A stretch of DNA of 64,000 nucleotides, from positions 1-64,000 of IMG/VR virus record IMGVR_UViG_3300042691_027299, one strand, 5' to 3'. The notes beneath the pieces were generated by a model. The model did no database searches. It worked only from the letters and a program-made list of their open reading frames with translations, and was not told where the DNA came from. The position numbers and the translations under genes are program-made. This stretch comes from a virus. Shown piece by piece: positions 15,136 to 21,793 of the stretch (position 1 is the stretch's first letter; each line of letters begins with the position of its first letter).

Positions 15136-15516
15136 TTAATCGTTGTCCCATGTAATGCGGGCGTACTCGGCCCACTTCTCAACAAGCCTCGGCAAAAGCG
15201 GTTCAAATTCGGGCGTCGGGAAGCATGTGCGCGGGCTCGTCCCGTAGGCACATAACCCGGCTGTGCACAGCATCTCGCGGAACATCTTGCCCGCAAGATC
15301 GTCTCGATGAAACGTTCGGTCCCGAACATCCGTCAGAACATCTAGGGCCAATTCGTCAAAGTCGCTGCTATAGGTGCCATACAACGAGGGGAACAGATCC
15401 CAAGGATCGAAGTGCGCCGCGTGGTCGTACATTTCCTCGCCTGCCGGCGGCGCGGGCTTTTCGAGCATACGTGCAACCGCTGCCGCCGCGTCCTTGTCCT
15501 TCTGGAACAGCGTCAC
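15136..15516 (-). CDS. Hypothetical protein
   Basis: A 126-residue protein. I place the start at GTG 15516 because AAAGGAGG lies at the right distance upstream; the frame is open further. It is acidic, with clusters such as FDPWDLFPSLYGTYSSDFDELALDVL. One of a run of leftward genes, each with its own strong Shine-Dalgarno. No family recognised. Confidence 0.6.
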   Translation of the reverse strand: MTLFQKDKDAAAAVARMLEKPAPPAGEEMYDHAAHFDPWDLFPSLYGTYSSDFDELALDVLTDVRDRTFHRDDLAGKMFREMLCTAGLCAYGTSPRTCFPTPEFEPLLPRLVEKWAEYARITWDND

Positions 15517-15530
15517 TGCCAAGCCTCCTT

Positions 15531-15758
15531 TTATGTGTTCGGCTTTGCCGCACCGCGCACCCACAACTCGAAACCCGCTTCCTCTAGCAATCGGCGCAAG
15601 ATCAGGCCCCGGTCGATAGCATCACCGACATCACGCCGACCCACGTCACCAGCGGCCAGCGCAATCGCGCCAAGCCTAGAAGCGAGCACGTTATCCATAG
15701 AGGACGTGAGCGCATGACGGTTGCGGGGATCGTGCACACCGAATGCCGGGTTGAGCAT
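15531..15758 (-). CDS. Hypothetical small protein
   Basis: A 75-residue protein starting at ATG 15758 behind AAGGAGG. It starts MLNPAFGVHDPRNRHALTSSMD and is otherwise helical with Arg and Leu (DRGLILRRLLEEAGFELWV). Member of the leftward small-gene operon; function unknown. Confidence 0.55.
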   Translation of the reverse strand: MLNPAFGVHDPRNRHALTSSMDNVLASRLGAIALAAGDVGRRDVGDAIDRGLILRRLLEEAGFELWVRGAAKPNT

Positions 15759-15778
15759 GATTGCCTCCTTGTCTTTGG

Positions 15779-16012
15779 TTAGGCATCGTTCCAGCGCATA
15801 AAGTAGTGCGCTCGGTGCACGCCATCGAACCTTCGCGTACTCCAATACCAATACAGCGTGTCTGCGTACAAAAGCTCTCCCTCCGGCACAGGATATCCCA
15901 AAAGATGGTCTCTACGGTTCCACGCAAGACACACGTCGAACATGCCGGGATCGCACCAAGACGGACCAATTTTGATCGCGAAGTTGGAACCCTCGAATAA
16001 GATCACCGTCAC
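15779..16012 (-). CDS. Hypothetical small aromatic-rich protein
   Basis: A 77-residue protein starting at GTG 16012 behind AAAGGAG. It is rich in Trp and Tyr (YADTLYWYWSTRRFDGVHRAHYFMRW), a composition typical of small phage accessory proteins. The Shine-Dalgarno lies inside the end of the preceding gene. Confidence 0.55.
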   Translation of the reverse strand: MTVILFEGSNFAIKIGPSWCDPGMFDVCLAWNRRDHLLGYPVPEGELLYADTLYWYWSTRRFDGVHRAHYFMRWNDA

Positions 16013-16019
16013 GTCTCCT

Positions 16020-16190
16020 TTATCGACCAAGCCGCGCGGGGGACACGTCCCAATAAGCGTAATCTCCCGCTGCTGGCAGCATCCATGTGCACCGCTTCGC
16101 GATCGGCCAAGGCAGCGTCAGATAAACGTAATAGGCAACGGCACCTTTGCTCCATGTAAGCCACCCGCGCAAGCCGGTCCATCGTGACAT
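16020..16190 (-). CDS. 56-residue hypothetical protein
   Basis: ATG 16190 lies behind AAGGAGGG and the frame ends at TAA 16020. The product begins MSRWTGLRGWLTWSK and is Trp/Tyr-rich, like the 15779 product, to which it may be distantly related (both contain Y-W-rich segments with a DVSPARLGR or STRRFDGV element). It fills what would otherwise be an empty 175-base stretch in an operon with no gaps. Confidence 0.55.
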   Translation of the reverse strand: MSRWTGLRGWLTWSKGAVAYYVYLTLPWPIAKRCTWMLPAAGDYAYWDVSPARLGR

Positions 16191-16200
16191 TTCTCCCTCC

Positions 16201-16458
16201 TTATTTGTTGGCCAGGGCTTCGGCTGCGATCGCCTTGGCCTTCTCGATCGTGATGTTGCCGTGACCGACGATGCGGTGCAGGGCGATCTCTAGCCGGTCC
16301 AGCCGTTCCTCGATGCTCTCATGCTCAATTGCTTCGCGGCACGTCGAACAGTAATCGGACCCAATGTCGCCGCGTTGGAAGTGCCAGCGGGCGGAACGCC
16401 CACAATTCTGCGATGCGCACTGTCGGTCGCCAAATGGCGTTATCCGCGCCCATTGCAT
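16201..16458 (-). CDS. Small zinc-finger-like protein
   Basis: An 85-residue protein starting at ATG 16458 behind GGAGGG. CASQNC and CSTC (about 25 residues apart) are likely metal ligands, followed by a C-terminal helical region with heptad character (SIEERLDRLEIALHRIVG). One of several cysteine-rich proteins in this operon. Confidence 0.55.
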   Translation of the reverse strand: MQWARITPFGDRQCASQNCGRSARWHFQRGDIGSDYCSTCREAIEHESIEERLDRLEIALHRIVGHGNITIEKAKAIAAEALANK

Positions 16459-16474
16459 GGTTCCCTCCATGGGT

Positions 16475-16735
16475 TTACTTGTCGGCCTTAGTAACAAATA
16501 CGGGCGCCGGCATTGCGCGCATTGCTCGCGTCAATAGCTCATGCGTATACCGGCTTGCGTCACGATGAACGGACTGCATGACTACTGCGAGATCGCCGGA
16601 CAGTTCGGCGGCGTCCCGCTTGTTCAGATCCATCTGTGTCGTCCACTTCTCAACGAACCATTGCATTTTCCGCTGCACGTCTCGCTCGTCTCGCGCGGCG
16701 TCGGATTGTCCCTGCATTGCGTTTGCTGATGTCAC
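16475..16735 (-). CDS. Hypothetical helical protein
   Basis: An 86-residue protein starting at GTG 16735 with GGGAGA upstream. All-helical, charged, with QRKMQWFVEKWTTQMDLNKRDAAELSGDLAVVM. No family recognised. Confidence 0.5.
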   Translation of the reverse strand: MTSANAMQGQSDAARDERDVQRKMQWFVEKWTTQMDLNKRDAAELSGDLAVVMQSVHRDASRYTHELLTRAMRAMPAPVFVTKADK

Positions 16736-16746
16736 TGCGTCTCTCC

Positions 16747-17019
16747 CTAGTTGCGAATCTTCCCGCTAATTCCTAAGAATGCCTCGGCCACCGCCAGCAT
16801 TGCCCTAGCGTGCTCAACGGATGCCGGCATCAGCACATAGTCGCCGCGTGTCAACTGCTCTAGCTTGGTCGCTTGCTCGCGACCACGGAAACACAGCTCG
16901 CACAACTCGTGCTCGCCTCCATCCTCGATACACATCTCTCCGCAGTCGACGCATTGATATCTCTGGGCGTCGCAGTGCTCACACGTCCAATCGATCCGCT
17001 CGGATTGACACCCTTCCAC
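16747..17019 (-). CDS. Cysteine-rich zinc-binding protein
   Basis: A 90-residue protein. Four CxxC-type pairs occur in the first 45 residues (CEHC, CVDC, CGEMC, CELC), a strong zinc-binding pattern resembling a small RING- or B-box-like fold, followed by a helix. Start: the AAAGGAGG sits best for GTG 17019; GTG 17025 is only one base from it. A nucleic-acid or protein-binding accessory protein is likely. Confidence 0.55.
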   Translation of the reverse strand: MEGCQSERIDWTCEHCDAQRYQCVDCGEMCIEDGGEHELCELCFRGREQATKLEQLTRGDYVLMPASVEHARAMLAVAEAFLGISGKIRN

Positions 17020-17032
17020 CGTCACTCCTCCT

Positions 17033-17218
17033 TTACTTCTGTTCGTGTTTCTTCTCTGCGGCGTCAGGCACCAACGGCGCGCCCGTTAATCCGATCTTCG
17101 GAAACTGCGGCGTGTATGTGTCCGGGTCAGACACGTTCGACGCCTCACGCGATCTTGCTTCCGCTTTGGCCCATTCGCGCATTTGGCGGGCACTCGTTTC
17201 GTTCATCCAGACGCCCAT
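17033..17218 (-). CDS. 61-residue hypothetical protein
   Basis: Starts at ATG 17218 behind AAGGAGG. The N-terminal half is a charged helix (ETSARQMREWAKAEARSREA); the C-terminal half is Pro-rich and disordered. Member of the leftward accessory operon. Confidence 0.5.
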   Translation of the reverse strand: MGVWMNETSARQMREWAKAEARSREASNVSDPDTYTPQFPKIGLTGAPLVPDAAEKKHEQK

Positions 17219-17230
17219 CGCGCTCCCTCC

Positions 17231-17431
17231 TTACTTGTTCATGGCTTGGGCAATGCCGAGCATGCGGCGCGCGGCTGTTCTATACCCACGCGCGAATGCC
17301 ATCTCGCCAAACTGTTTGATGAGTATCAAAGCCATCTCATCGTCGGCGGCTCTGATCTGTCCAAGGTACTGCGTTGCGTAGTTTGATGACTCCGCATCGC
17401 GCGCGGCTTCCACGTCCGCTTCCGTTGCCAT
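17231..17431 (-). CDS. 66-residue hypothetical helical protein
   Basis: Starts at ATG 17431 behind GGGAGGGG; the frame is open upstream but without a better start. Helical (EADVEAARDAESSNYATQYLGQ then KQFGEMAFARGYRTAARRMLGI). No family recognised. Confidence 0.5.
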   Translation of the reverse strand: MATEADVEAARDAESSNYATQYLGQIRAADDEMALILIKQFGEMAFARGYRTAARRMLGIAQAMNK

Positions 17432-17442
17432 CGTCCCCTCCC

Positions 17443-17745
17443 TCACTTCACACAGAACGCGCGCAGGTCGCGCAGGACTTCGTATTCCTCCGGCGAGGGC
17501 TCGCATGCGTGATCAAGCACGATGCCGGACAGTCGCCGTGCGCGAACTCGCTGGCCGCGATGATCGAGAACGGACGACGAGACAATCTCCAAATCCTCGC
17601 GACCGAGATGGCGCGCCAGATCCTTCGCGTAACTGATCGAGCCGTGCACCGGCCAGATGTAAAGCGCACCCTGCGGCGCTCGCTTCATTTGCGCGGTCGT
17701 GAACCCGTTTCCGCGCTGGCTTTCGTCCTGCTGTCGCACGCGCAT
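17443..17745 (-). CDS. Hypothetical protein
   Basis: A 100-residue protein starting at ATG 17745 (GGAG six bases upstream). It contains GALYIWPVHGSISYAKDLARHLGREDLEIVSSSVLDH, a mixed alpha/beta segment with an alternating pattern like small nucleotide-binding or restriction-related folds, but no clear motif. Function unknown. Confidence 0.55.
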   Translation of the reverse strand: MRVRQQDESQRGNGFTTAQMKRAPQGALYIWPVHGSISYAKDLARHLGREDLEIVSSSVLDHRGQRVRARRLSGIVLDHACEPSPEEYEVLRDLRAFCVK

Positions 17746-17753
17746 TGCCACTC

Positions 17754-18014
17754 CTATGTTGTGCGCTTTCCAATCGTGAACCGCCGGCCGTTAGTGGCCG
17801 CATCTTCCTCGATGCTCCAAGCATCTGGATACCCAAGAGCGACATCCATATGGCTGACCAAAATGCTCCCGCCAGCAGCGCGGACCATCGCCCACATAAA
17901 AATCTCGCGTTCGCGTAAATCTCGGCGCAGGTCGGAGATAATCGCTCCTGCCGTATCGGCGAGCTCGCGCGTATCTTTTTCGTAGTCCTCAAATTTTATG
18001 TCGCCGTGCTGCAC
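17754..18014 (-). CDS. Hypothetical protein
   Basis: An 86-residue protein starting at GTG 18014 behind TAGGAGG. An N-terminal acidic helix (IKFEDYEKDTRELADTAGAIISDLRRDLREREIF) is followed by a short beta-rich end. Part of the leftward accessory operon. Confidence 0.5.
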   Translation of the reverse strand: MQHGDIKFEDYEKDTRELADTAGAIISDLRRDLREREIFMWAMVRAAGGSILVSHMDVALGYPDAWSIEEDAATNGRRFTIGKRTT

Positions 18015-18023
18015 CGTCGCCTC

Positions 18024-18296
18024 CTATGTTGTGCGCTTGTTCCAAGCCGCCTCCGCGCTCTTGTGATCTCTCCCGCGAATATGGATGGCCGACGCCAGCA
18101 CGGGATAGTTGCCGTTCACGTCGACGCCGCGAGCACAATGGTGGTCGATCTGGACGGTGAAGATCGGCCAGCGCTTCCCGTCCATGCGCGGAGTATTGTT
18201 CGTCCGGTTTTCACGAACGTCGATGTTTAAGCCTCCGCAGAACGGGCAACACTTAAGCTTCATCGGAACCTCGGTATCCGTCACAATGACCTCCAC
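18024..18296 (-). CDS. Lar-like restriction alleviation family protein
   Basis: A 90-residue protein with the family layout: LKCCPFCGG near the N-terminus, a central beta region with a second metal pair (HHCARG), and a C-terminal EAAWNKR, which matches the EAWNxR ending of Lar/restriction-alleviation proteins. Family members moderate type I restriction in enterobacteria (Lar of Rac), and many phages carry small relatives of unproven function. It would help incoming DNA survive. Start at GTG 18296 behind AGGAGAGG. Confidence 0.65.
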   Translation of the reverse strand: MEVIVTDTEVPMKLKCCPFCGGLNIDVRENRTNNTPRMDGKRWPIFTVQIDHHCARGVDVNGNYPVLASAIHIRGRDHKSAEAAWNKRTT

Positions 18297-18305
18297 GTTC
18301 CTCTC

Positions 18306-18887
18306 CTACGATTTCCTGCGCCGCTTAGGCCACGGCCTGCCACTGGAACCCCAACGCCGCCTGCACATCTCGCGGCTCATGCCCGCATGCTTCGCGGCAA
18401 TTCTATCAGTCATGTAATCGCGCGAAAACCAAGCCGCGCGCCCGCGCTCTAGCTGTTCCTCGGAAAATTCAACCCGAGGCCGCCCCGGCGGAATGATGCC
18501 AGCCGGGAGCCGCCGCCCGCCGCCGCGCAATCCCCTGATCGCATCCTCTAACATCGCCTCGCGCTGGCGCTTGTTATCGCTGCGCCGTCCTGTGTGGACT
18601 TCCACGATCACCGCGCCGCGCTCGATCAGCTCCGACATGGCAGACGCGACCTGCGTTGTCGGGCTCATGCTGTCCTTGTGGCGAGACGCCGGCAGCATCA
18701 CCAAAGCAATCAACCAGATCGTATCGCCGCCGCGCGTAATCTTCACGACGTCGCGCCACGTCGGGCAGTCATCGCCGACGTGGATGATATTTGAGGCCCC
18801 GGCCGCCCGCAGGCGCCGTGATTGCTCCGACCGCTTCATGCGCTCGGATGCGAAGGTTAGGCCCATTTTTGACTTATCCACGATCAT
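18306..18887 (-). CDS. Resolvase-like DNA-binding protein, leaderless
   Basis: A 193-residue protein with the outline of a small serine recombinase: an N-terminal alpha/beta domain (residues 8-110, with GGDTIWLIALVMLP and MSELIERGAVIVEVHTGRRSD at the places of the resolvase 'gD.lvv..ldRl' and 'l...Gv.v.....' segments). A C-terminal GRPRVEFSEEQLERGRAAWF...YMTDRIAAKHAGMSREM helix-turn-helix like that of Hin/resolvases follows. The usual catalytic Ser motif (RVStxxQ) is not visible, so it may only bind DNA. First gene of the leftward operon. The promoter leaves almost no 5' leader. Confidence 0.6.
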   Translation of the reverse strand: MIVDKSKMGLTFASERMKRSEQSRRLRAAGASNIIHVGDDCPTWRDVVKITRGGDTIWLIALVMLPASRHKDSMSPTTQVASAMSELIERGAVIVEVHTGRRSDNKRQREAMLEDAIRGLRGGGRRLPAGIIPPGRPRVEFSEEQLERGRAAWFSRDYMTDRIAAKHAGMSREMCRRRWGSSGRPWPKRRRKS

Positions 18888-18895
18888 TTGCGTAA

Positions 18896-18939
18896 AGGGT
18901 ACGAAATCGCTTGCATTGCGTCAACGGTTAATTTATGTT
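18896..18939. promoter_or_regulatory. Divergent promoter pair
   Basis: Leftward: TTGACG (complement of 18919-18924), 17 bases, TACCCT (complement of 18896-18901), ending 8 bases before the ATG of the 18306 gene. Rightward: TTGCAT (18911-18916), 17 bases, TATGTT (18934-18939), serving the operon at 18988. The two promoters overlap, so their use is likely mutually exclusive or co-regulated, perhaps by the resolvase-like product. Confidence 0.55.
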
Positions 18940-18987
18940 TCTCCACATACCGGCGCCTCGCGGGACATCAGGGGCGGAGCAACGACC

Positions 18988-19191
18988 ATGACGAACCATC
19001 CGAACCGTAGCGGCACGTTTGAGCTTTCATTCTGGGGCCTCGTGCCGGTCAAGTATCGCCGCAAGCACAAGACAATCGAGGCGGCAAAGGCTGAGGCAGA
19101 GCGCGTTTTAGCCAAACTGCCGAACCGTGGCGCGCATCCTGCCGTTATCTATCAGGACGGCGCTCGCCAGCCCGTCGCGTCGGTTTTCTGA
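18988..19191 (+). CDS. 67-residue hypothetical protein
   Basis: Starts MTNHPNRS at 18988. First gene of a rightward operon of seven small genes. The leader just before it (CGGCGCCTCGCGGGACATCAG) is repeated before the gene at 19941, whose product starts MVTHPNRS. The remainder (ELSFWGLVPVKYRRKHKTIEAAKAEAERVL) is a beta hairpin plus helix. No family recognised. Confidence 0.6.
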   Translation: MTNHPNRSGTFELSFWGLVPVKYRRKHKTIEAAKAEAERVLAKLPNRGAHPAVIYQDGARQPVASVF

Positions 19192-19214
19192 ATCAACAGG
19201 AAAGGCCGCTTGCA

Positions 19215-19565
19215 ATGGGACGAGAAGCTGACGAGATGTGGGCCGCTGCAATAGGGATTGCCAAGTCGTTTACTAGATCACCCGAGATGCAAGCCTTCTA
19301 CCGGGAGCAGGGCCGCAAACGATCTGAGGCAATTCAGCGCGAGATCGCGGCACAGAAGGCAGCTCGCGAAGCGCGGGAGACCGAGCGCCAGCGCAGTCGA
19401 TCCTATGACGTATGGGCACTAAACGGCGGGGCTGATGAATGCACGCAGTTCGGCATCATGGACGGATGCAAGCCTAACTGTCCGGTGTTTGAGCGCGGAG
19501 AGTGCCCGATGCAAGAGGAGAACGAGGCTATATTTGCAGAGCCCGCGCACGGATCAACCCTGTAA
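19215..19565 (+). CDS. Hypothetical protein with C-terminal cysteine cluster
   Basis: A 116-residue protein behind CAGGAAAGGCC. A long charged helix (residues 20-65) is followed by a cysteine-rich end (ADECTQFGIMDGCKPNCPVFERGECP), four Cys likely binding metal. Function unknown. Confidence 0.55.
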   Translation: MGREADEMWAAAIGIAKSFTRSPEMQAFYREQGRKRSEAIQREIAAQKAAREARETERQRSRSYDVWALNGGADECTQFGIMDGCKPNCPVFERGECPMQEENEAIFAEPAHGSTL

Positions 19566-19579
19566 CGGAAAGGCCACAA

Positions 19580-19846
19580 ATGAGCGACTTATCAAATGAT
19601 GCCTATATTGTTCGCGTTGCTATCATCGAAGAGGCCGCGTCTATCCGCGCTGCTCTCACGGCGCCGCATGTCATCTACAAGCCGGCGCTATATCCAGACG
19701 GCACAAAATGGTGCGCGTTGTTCGGGGATGATTTGATGAGCGGCGTCGCAGGGTTTGGCGACACGCCTGCCGAAGCAATGGCAGACTTCGACAAAGCATG
19801 GACTGCCGCTCGGACACCCGCCGCAACTCTGCGCGCGAAACTGTAA
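19580..19846 (+). CDS. Hypothetical protein
   Basis: An 88-residue protein starting at ATG 19580 behind GGAAAGGCC. It contains ALYPDGTKWCALFGDDLMSGVAGFGDTPAEAMADFDKAW, an alpha/beta pattern resembling HicB-like or DUF1902-like small domains (gdTpaEAmadFdkaw is the typical ending), but without an adjacent toxin gene. Hypothetical. Confidence 0.6.
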   Translation: MSDLSNDAYIVRVAIIEEAASIRAALTAPHVIYKPALYPDGTKWCALFGDDLMSGVAGFGDTPAEAMADFDKAWTAARTPAATLRAKL

Positions 19847-19865
19847 AGCGAAGGCCGGCCTCGCG

Positions 19866-19935
19866 TTCAACATTCGCGCAGGACGGGTTATAATAGGAAT
19901 ATCGGCGCCTCGCGGTTCAATCAGGGGCAGGAGAA
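19866..19935 (+). promoter_or_regulatory. Promoter plus repeated leader element
   Basis: TTCAAC (19866-19871), 17 bases, TATAAT (19889-19894), followed at 19903 by CGGCGCCTCGCGG and CAATCAGGGGCAGGAG. The same leader follows the promoter at 18911-18939 (CGGCGCCTCGCGG, CATCAGGGGCGGAG at 18952). The shared piece lies in the 5' untranslated region of both transcripts and could be a regulatory RNA or a duplicated promoter-leader cassette. Confidence 0.5.
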
Positions 19936-19940
19936 GTGAA

Positions 19941-20141
19941 ATGGTTACGCATCCGAACAGGTCACGAAAGACGATCAGCGTGAAGCTGACAGAGGATGAG
20001 TTGAGTTGGCTTATCTATGCTCAAGGTATGATGCAGGAAGATTTGACAGAAGGCGACGACCAGCCCGGCGCAACGCCTGAGATCGGCAAGAAACTTGTCA
20101 ACGCGCGGTCACAGCTTCGCGCTCGTCACCCAAAGCGCTAA
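19941..20141 (+). CDS. 66-residue hypothetical protein
   Basis: Starts MVTHPNRSRKTISVKLTEDEL; the segment SVKLTEDELSWLIYAQGMM resembles a short ribbon-helix-helix-like strand plus helix. The first eight residues match those of the 18988 product, and the upstream leader is also shared, suggesting duplication of a promoter-leader-start cassette. Confidence 0.55.
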   Translation: MVTHPNRSRKTISVKLTEDELSWLIYAQGMMQEDLTEGDDQPGATPEIGKKLVNARSQLRARHPKR

Positions 20142-20160
20142 CCACAGGAAAGGCCCGGCG

Positions 20161-20427
20161 ATGAAACAATGGCTCCCAGTCGAAACGCTTCCGCCTCCCG
20201 GCGAGCGTCCGGGCAAAGTTTGGGTATTGGTCGAAGGAAGCCAAGAACACAGCGGCTTGCGCTGGCGGCGCCGAATGGCTGGGCTTGCTCGCACTCATAA
20301 CGGAGGCTTTGAGTACGCCGATGTCCGGTCCATTGAGGAACAGGATCAGATGGACAAGGGGACGGGGAAGGTGACGCATTGGCTCCCGATCGACTTGCCG
20401 CACTATCCCGACGATTTGGAAAAGTAA
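20161..20427 (+). CDS. DUF551-like protein
   Basis: An 88-residue protein behind AGGAAAGGCCC. The start (QWLPVETLPPPGERPGKVWVLVEG) and end (THWLPIDLP) fit the DUF551 pattern 'W.pv.e.LP..g..vlv' with 'v.hW.pl..pP'. These are common in phages and prophages; the function is unknown. Confidence 0.65.
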   Translation: MKQWLPVETLPPPGERPGKVWVLVEGSQEHSGLRWRRRMAGLARTHNGGFEYADVRSIEEQDQMDKGTGKVTHWLPIDLPHYPDDLEK

Positions 20428-20443
20428 AGGAAAGGCCAGGATC

Positions 20444-20674
20444 ATGACGTTACGCATCAAATGGATTTGCGGCATGGAGCCGATGCGCGAAGGCGAGTAT
20501 CCGTCAATGTTCGAGGTTGGCAAGAATGGCGTAACCGAGATCACGGCCGAAACGGAAAACTACGGCGATCACGGTATTGGTTGGTTTAACGTGCACTTCG
20601 GAGAGCATGTGCTGCAACGCTTGCAGATGCGAGCTACATCCGAGGTCCGCTACTTTCAACCCGGCGACCAGTAA
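20444..20674 (+). CDS. 76-residue hypothetical protein
   Basis: Behind AAAGGAAAGGCCAGG. Beta-rich (IKWICGMEPMREGEYPSMFEVGKNGVTEI). Part of the AGGAAAGGCC-spaced operon. No family recognised. Confidence 0.55.
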   Translation: MTLRIKWICGMEPMREGEYPSMFEVGKNGVTEITAETENYGDHGIGWFNVHFGEHVLQRLQMRATSEVRYFQPGDQ

Positions 20675-20690
20675 AGGAAAGGCCAGACAG

Positions 20691-20972
20691 ATGAGCCGAG
20701 CCAACAACTACGGATCAAAGTTCTTCGCCGTCGAAACGGAAACAGAGACAGACATGGTGTTTGCTGACCGCGCAGAGTGCCGCGACGGTGTGTTAATGCT
20801 GCATGGTGGGTTTCGGAAAGAAAACGAAACCGCCTTATCAGGCGCCGAAATCATTCTTGCTGCCTATGCGCCCGGTTGCTGGCGGCGTGTTAGTGCCGCG
20901 TCAGTGATTGACGGTCACGCTGTCGCCATTGACAGCACAAACAAGAAATCAGTTGCGAAGCATTGTAAATGA
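20691..20972 (+). CDS. 93-residue hypothetical protein
   Basis: Starts at ATG 20691 behind AAAGGAAAGGCC. Mixed alpha/beta (YGSKFFAVETETETDMVFADRAECRDGVLMLHGGF). No family recognised. Confidence 0.55.
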   Translation: MSRANNYGSKFFAVETETETDMVFADRAECRDGVLMLHGGFRKENETALSGAEIILAAYAPGCWRRVSAASVIDGHAVAIDSTNKKSVAKHCK

Positions 20973-20984
20973 AAGGCCGGAGCC

Positions 20985-21221
20985 ATGCCAAAGTTCAAAG
21001 TCACGCGACTTGAGCGAGTTGAGGTGTACGCAACAATTGAGGCGGATGACGCCAATGCAGCCATCTCGTTATTCGACGAGCACTATCCCGGTCTCACAAA
21101 CTTTGCCGGAAACGGCGGCAGCAATAAGTTGATCGGCATCTCCCCATGCGACGAGGTGAACTACGGCGTCGAAAGCGTTGAGGATTATCTTGAGTCCCAA
21201 TGCAAAGAGTTGAAGCCGTAA
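20985..21221 (+). CDS. 78-residue hypothetical protein
   Basis: Behind ATGAAAGGCCGG. KFKVTRLERVEVYATIEADDANAAISLFDEHYPG has the strand-helix pattern of small DpnD/PcfM-like proteins ('y.V...e.....i.A.d.eeAi....') seen in phages and mobile elements. Last gene before a terminator. Confidence 0.6.
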   Translation: MPKFKVTRLERVEVYATIEADDANAAISLFDEHYPGLTNFAGNGGSNKLIGISPCDEVNYGVESVEDYLESQCKELKP

Positions 21222-21243
21222 AGGAAATGCCGCCACCTACACA

Positions 21244-21268
21244 GCCCGGCATCAGCGCCGGGCTTTTT
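21244..21268 (+). terminator. Rho-independent terminator
   Basis: Perfect 7-bp stem GCCCGGC/GCCGGGC with a 6-base loop (ATCAGC), followed by TTTTT. It ends the rightward accessory operon (18988-21221). The T tract abuts the end of the convergent gene at 21268. Confidence 0.85.
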
Positions 21269-21696
21269 CATTCGACCTTGAGGACGGATCTTAGAACAGG
21301 GTGCTTCTCAAGATGGTCCTCGACGTAATCGGCTTCACGCAGCGAGACCTTCCCGTCATGTCGGGAGATGTAAGCCAGATCTCGGGTTGCAACCTCAAGG
21401 CTAGTCGGCGCGCTGGCGTTTGGTTTGAAGGCTGCAAACGCTTCCGTCAGCCCCATGTCTTTGGCGTAGGCCTGAAAGACGGGGTTGTCTCCCCAACTGG
21501 CAACAATCTGCTGCAAGGCGTTCTCTGATCGCCGATAGATGGTTAGTTCGGAATACGCTGCCGACGCTTGGGCGCGAATAAACTCGGCCTCGATCTCGGT
21601 TGTCGTCATTTTCCGCCTGCTGGGACTCACTGTTGGGGATTTCCGCGATTCGTTCATGCCCTGTCCATTCCTGTTCATGCCACGAGAACGCGGCAT
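21268..21696 (-). CDS. Hypothetical protein beside the attachment core
   Basis: Up to 142 residues; possible starts at 21696, Met 14 (21657) and Met 30 (21609). The well-ordered part begins at MTTTEIEAEFIRAQASAAYSELTIYRR and is helical. It lies between the terminator and the tRNA fragment, convergent with unit A's rightward operon. Because it lies on the left of the attachment core, it would belong to the right end of unit A in the tandem-prophage reading. Function unknown. Confidence 0.55.
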   Translation of the reverse strand: MPRSRGMNRNGQGMNESRKSPTVSPSRRKMTTTEIEAEFIRAQASAAYSELTIYRRSENALQQIVASWGDNPVFQAYAKDMGLTEAFAAFKPNASAPTSLEVATRDLAYISRHDGKVSLREADYVEDHLEKHPVLRSVLKVE

Positions 21697-21734
21697 TTAT
21701 CCAACAAAATCAACGCACTTAGCCCGTTTTGACT

Positions 21735-21784
21735 GCTGACTCTTAATCAGCGGGTCGAAGGTTCGAGTCCTTCATCACCCACCA
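21735..21784 (+). other. Attachment core: 3' half of tRNA-Lys(CUU)
   Basis: Fifty bases match the 3' part of a tRNA: a 5-bp anticodon stem (GCTGA/TCAGC) around loop CTCTTAA (anticodon CTT at 21742-21744), a T arm (GAAGG/CCTTC around TTCGAGT), the 3' acceptor strand ATCACCC, discriminator A and an encoded CCA. The 5' acceptor strand and D arm are missing, so it is not a functional gene. A tRNA 3' fragment about 500 bases from a tyrosine integrase gene is the classic form of a phage attachment site. Phage genes lie on both sides. Confidence 0.85.
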
Positions 21785-21793
21785 ATTTTACTC

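Noticed and set aside
21721-21784. An intact tRNA-Lys gene
   Set aside because: The 5' acceptor strand (expected GGGTGAT) and D arm are missing upstream; only the 3' half is present.
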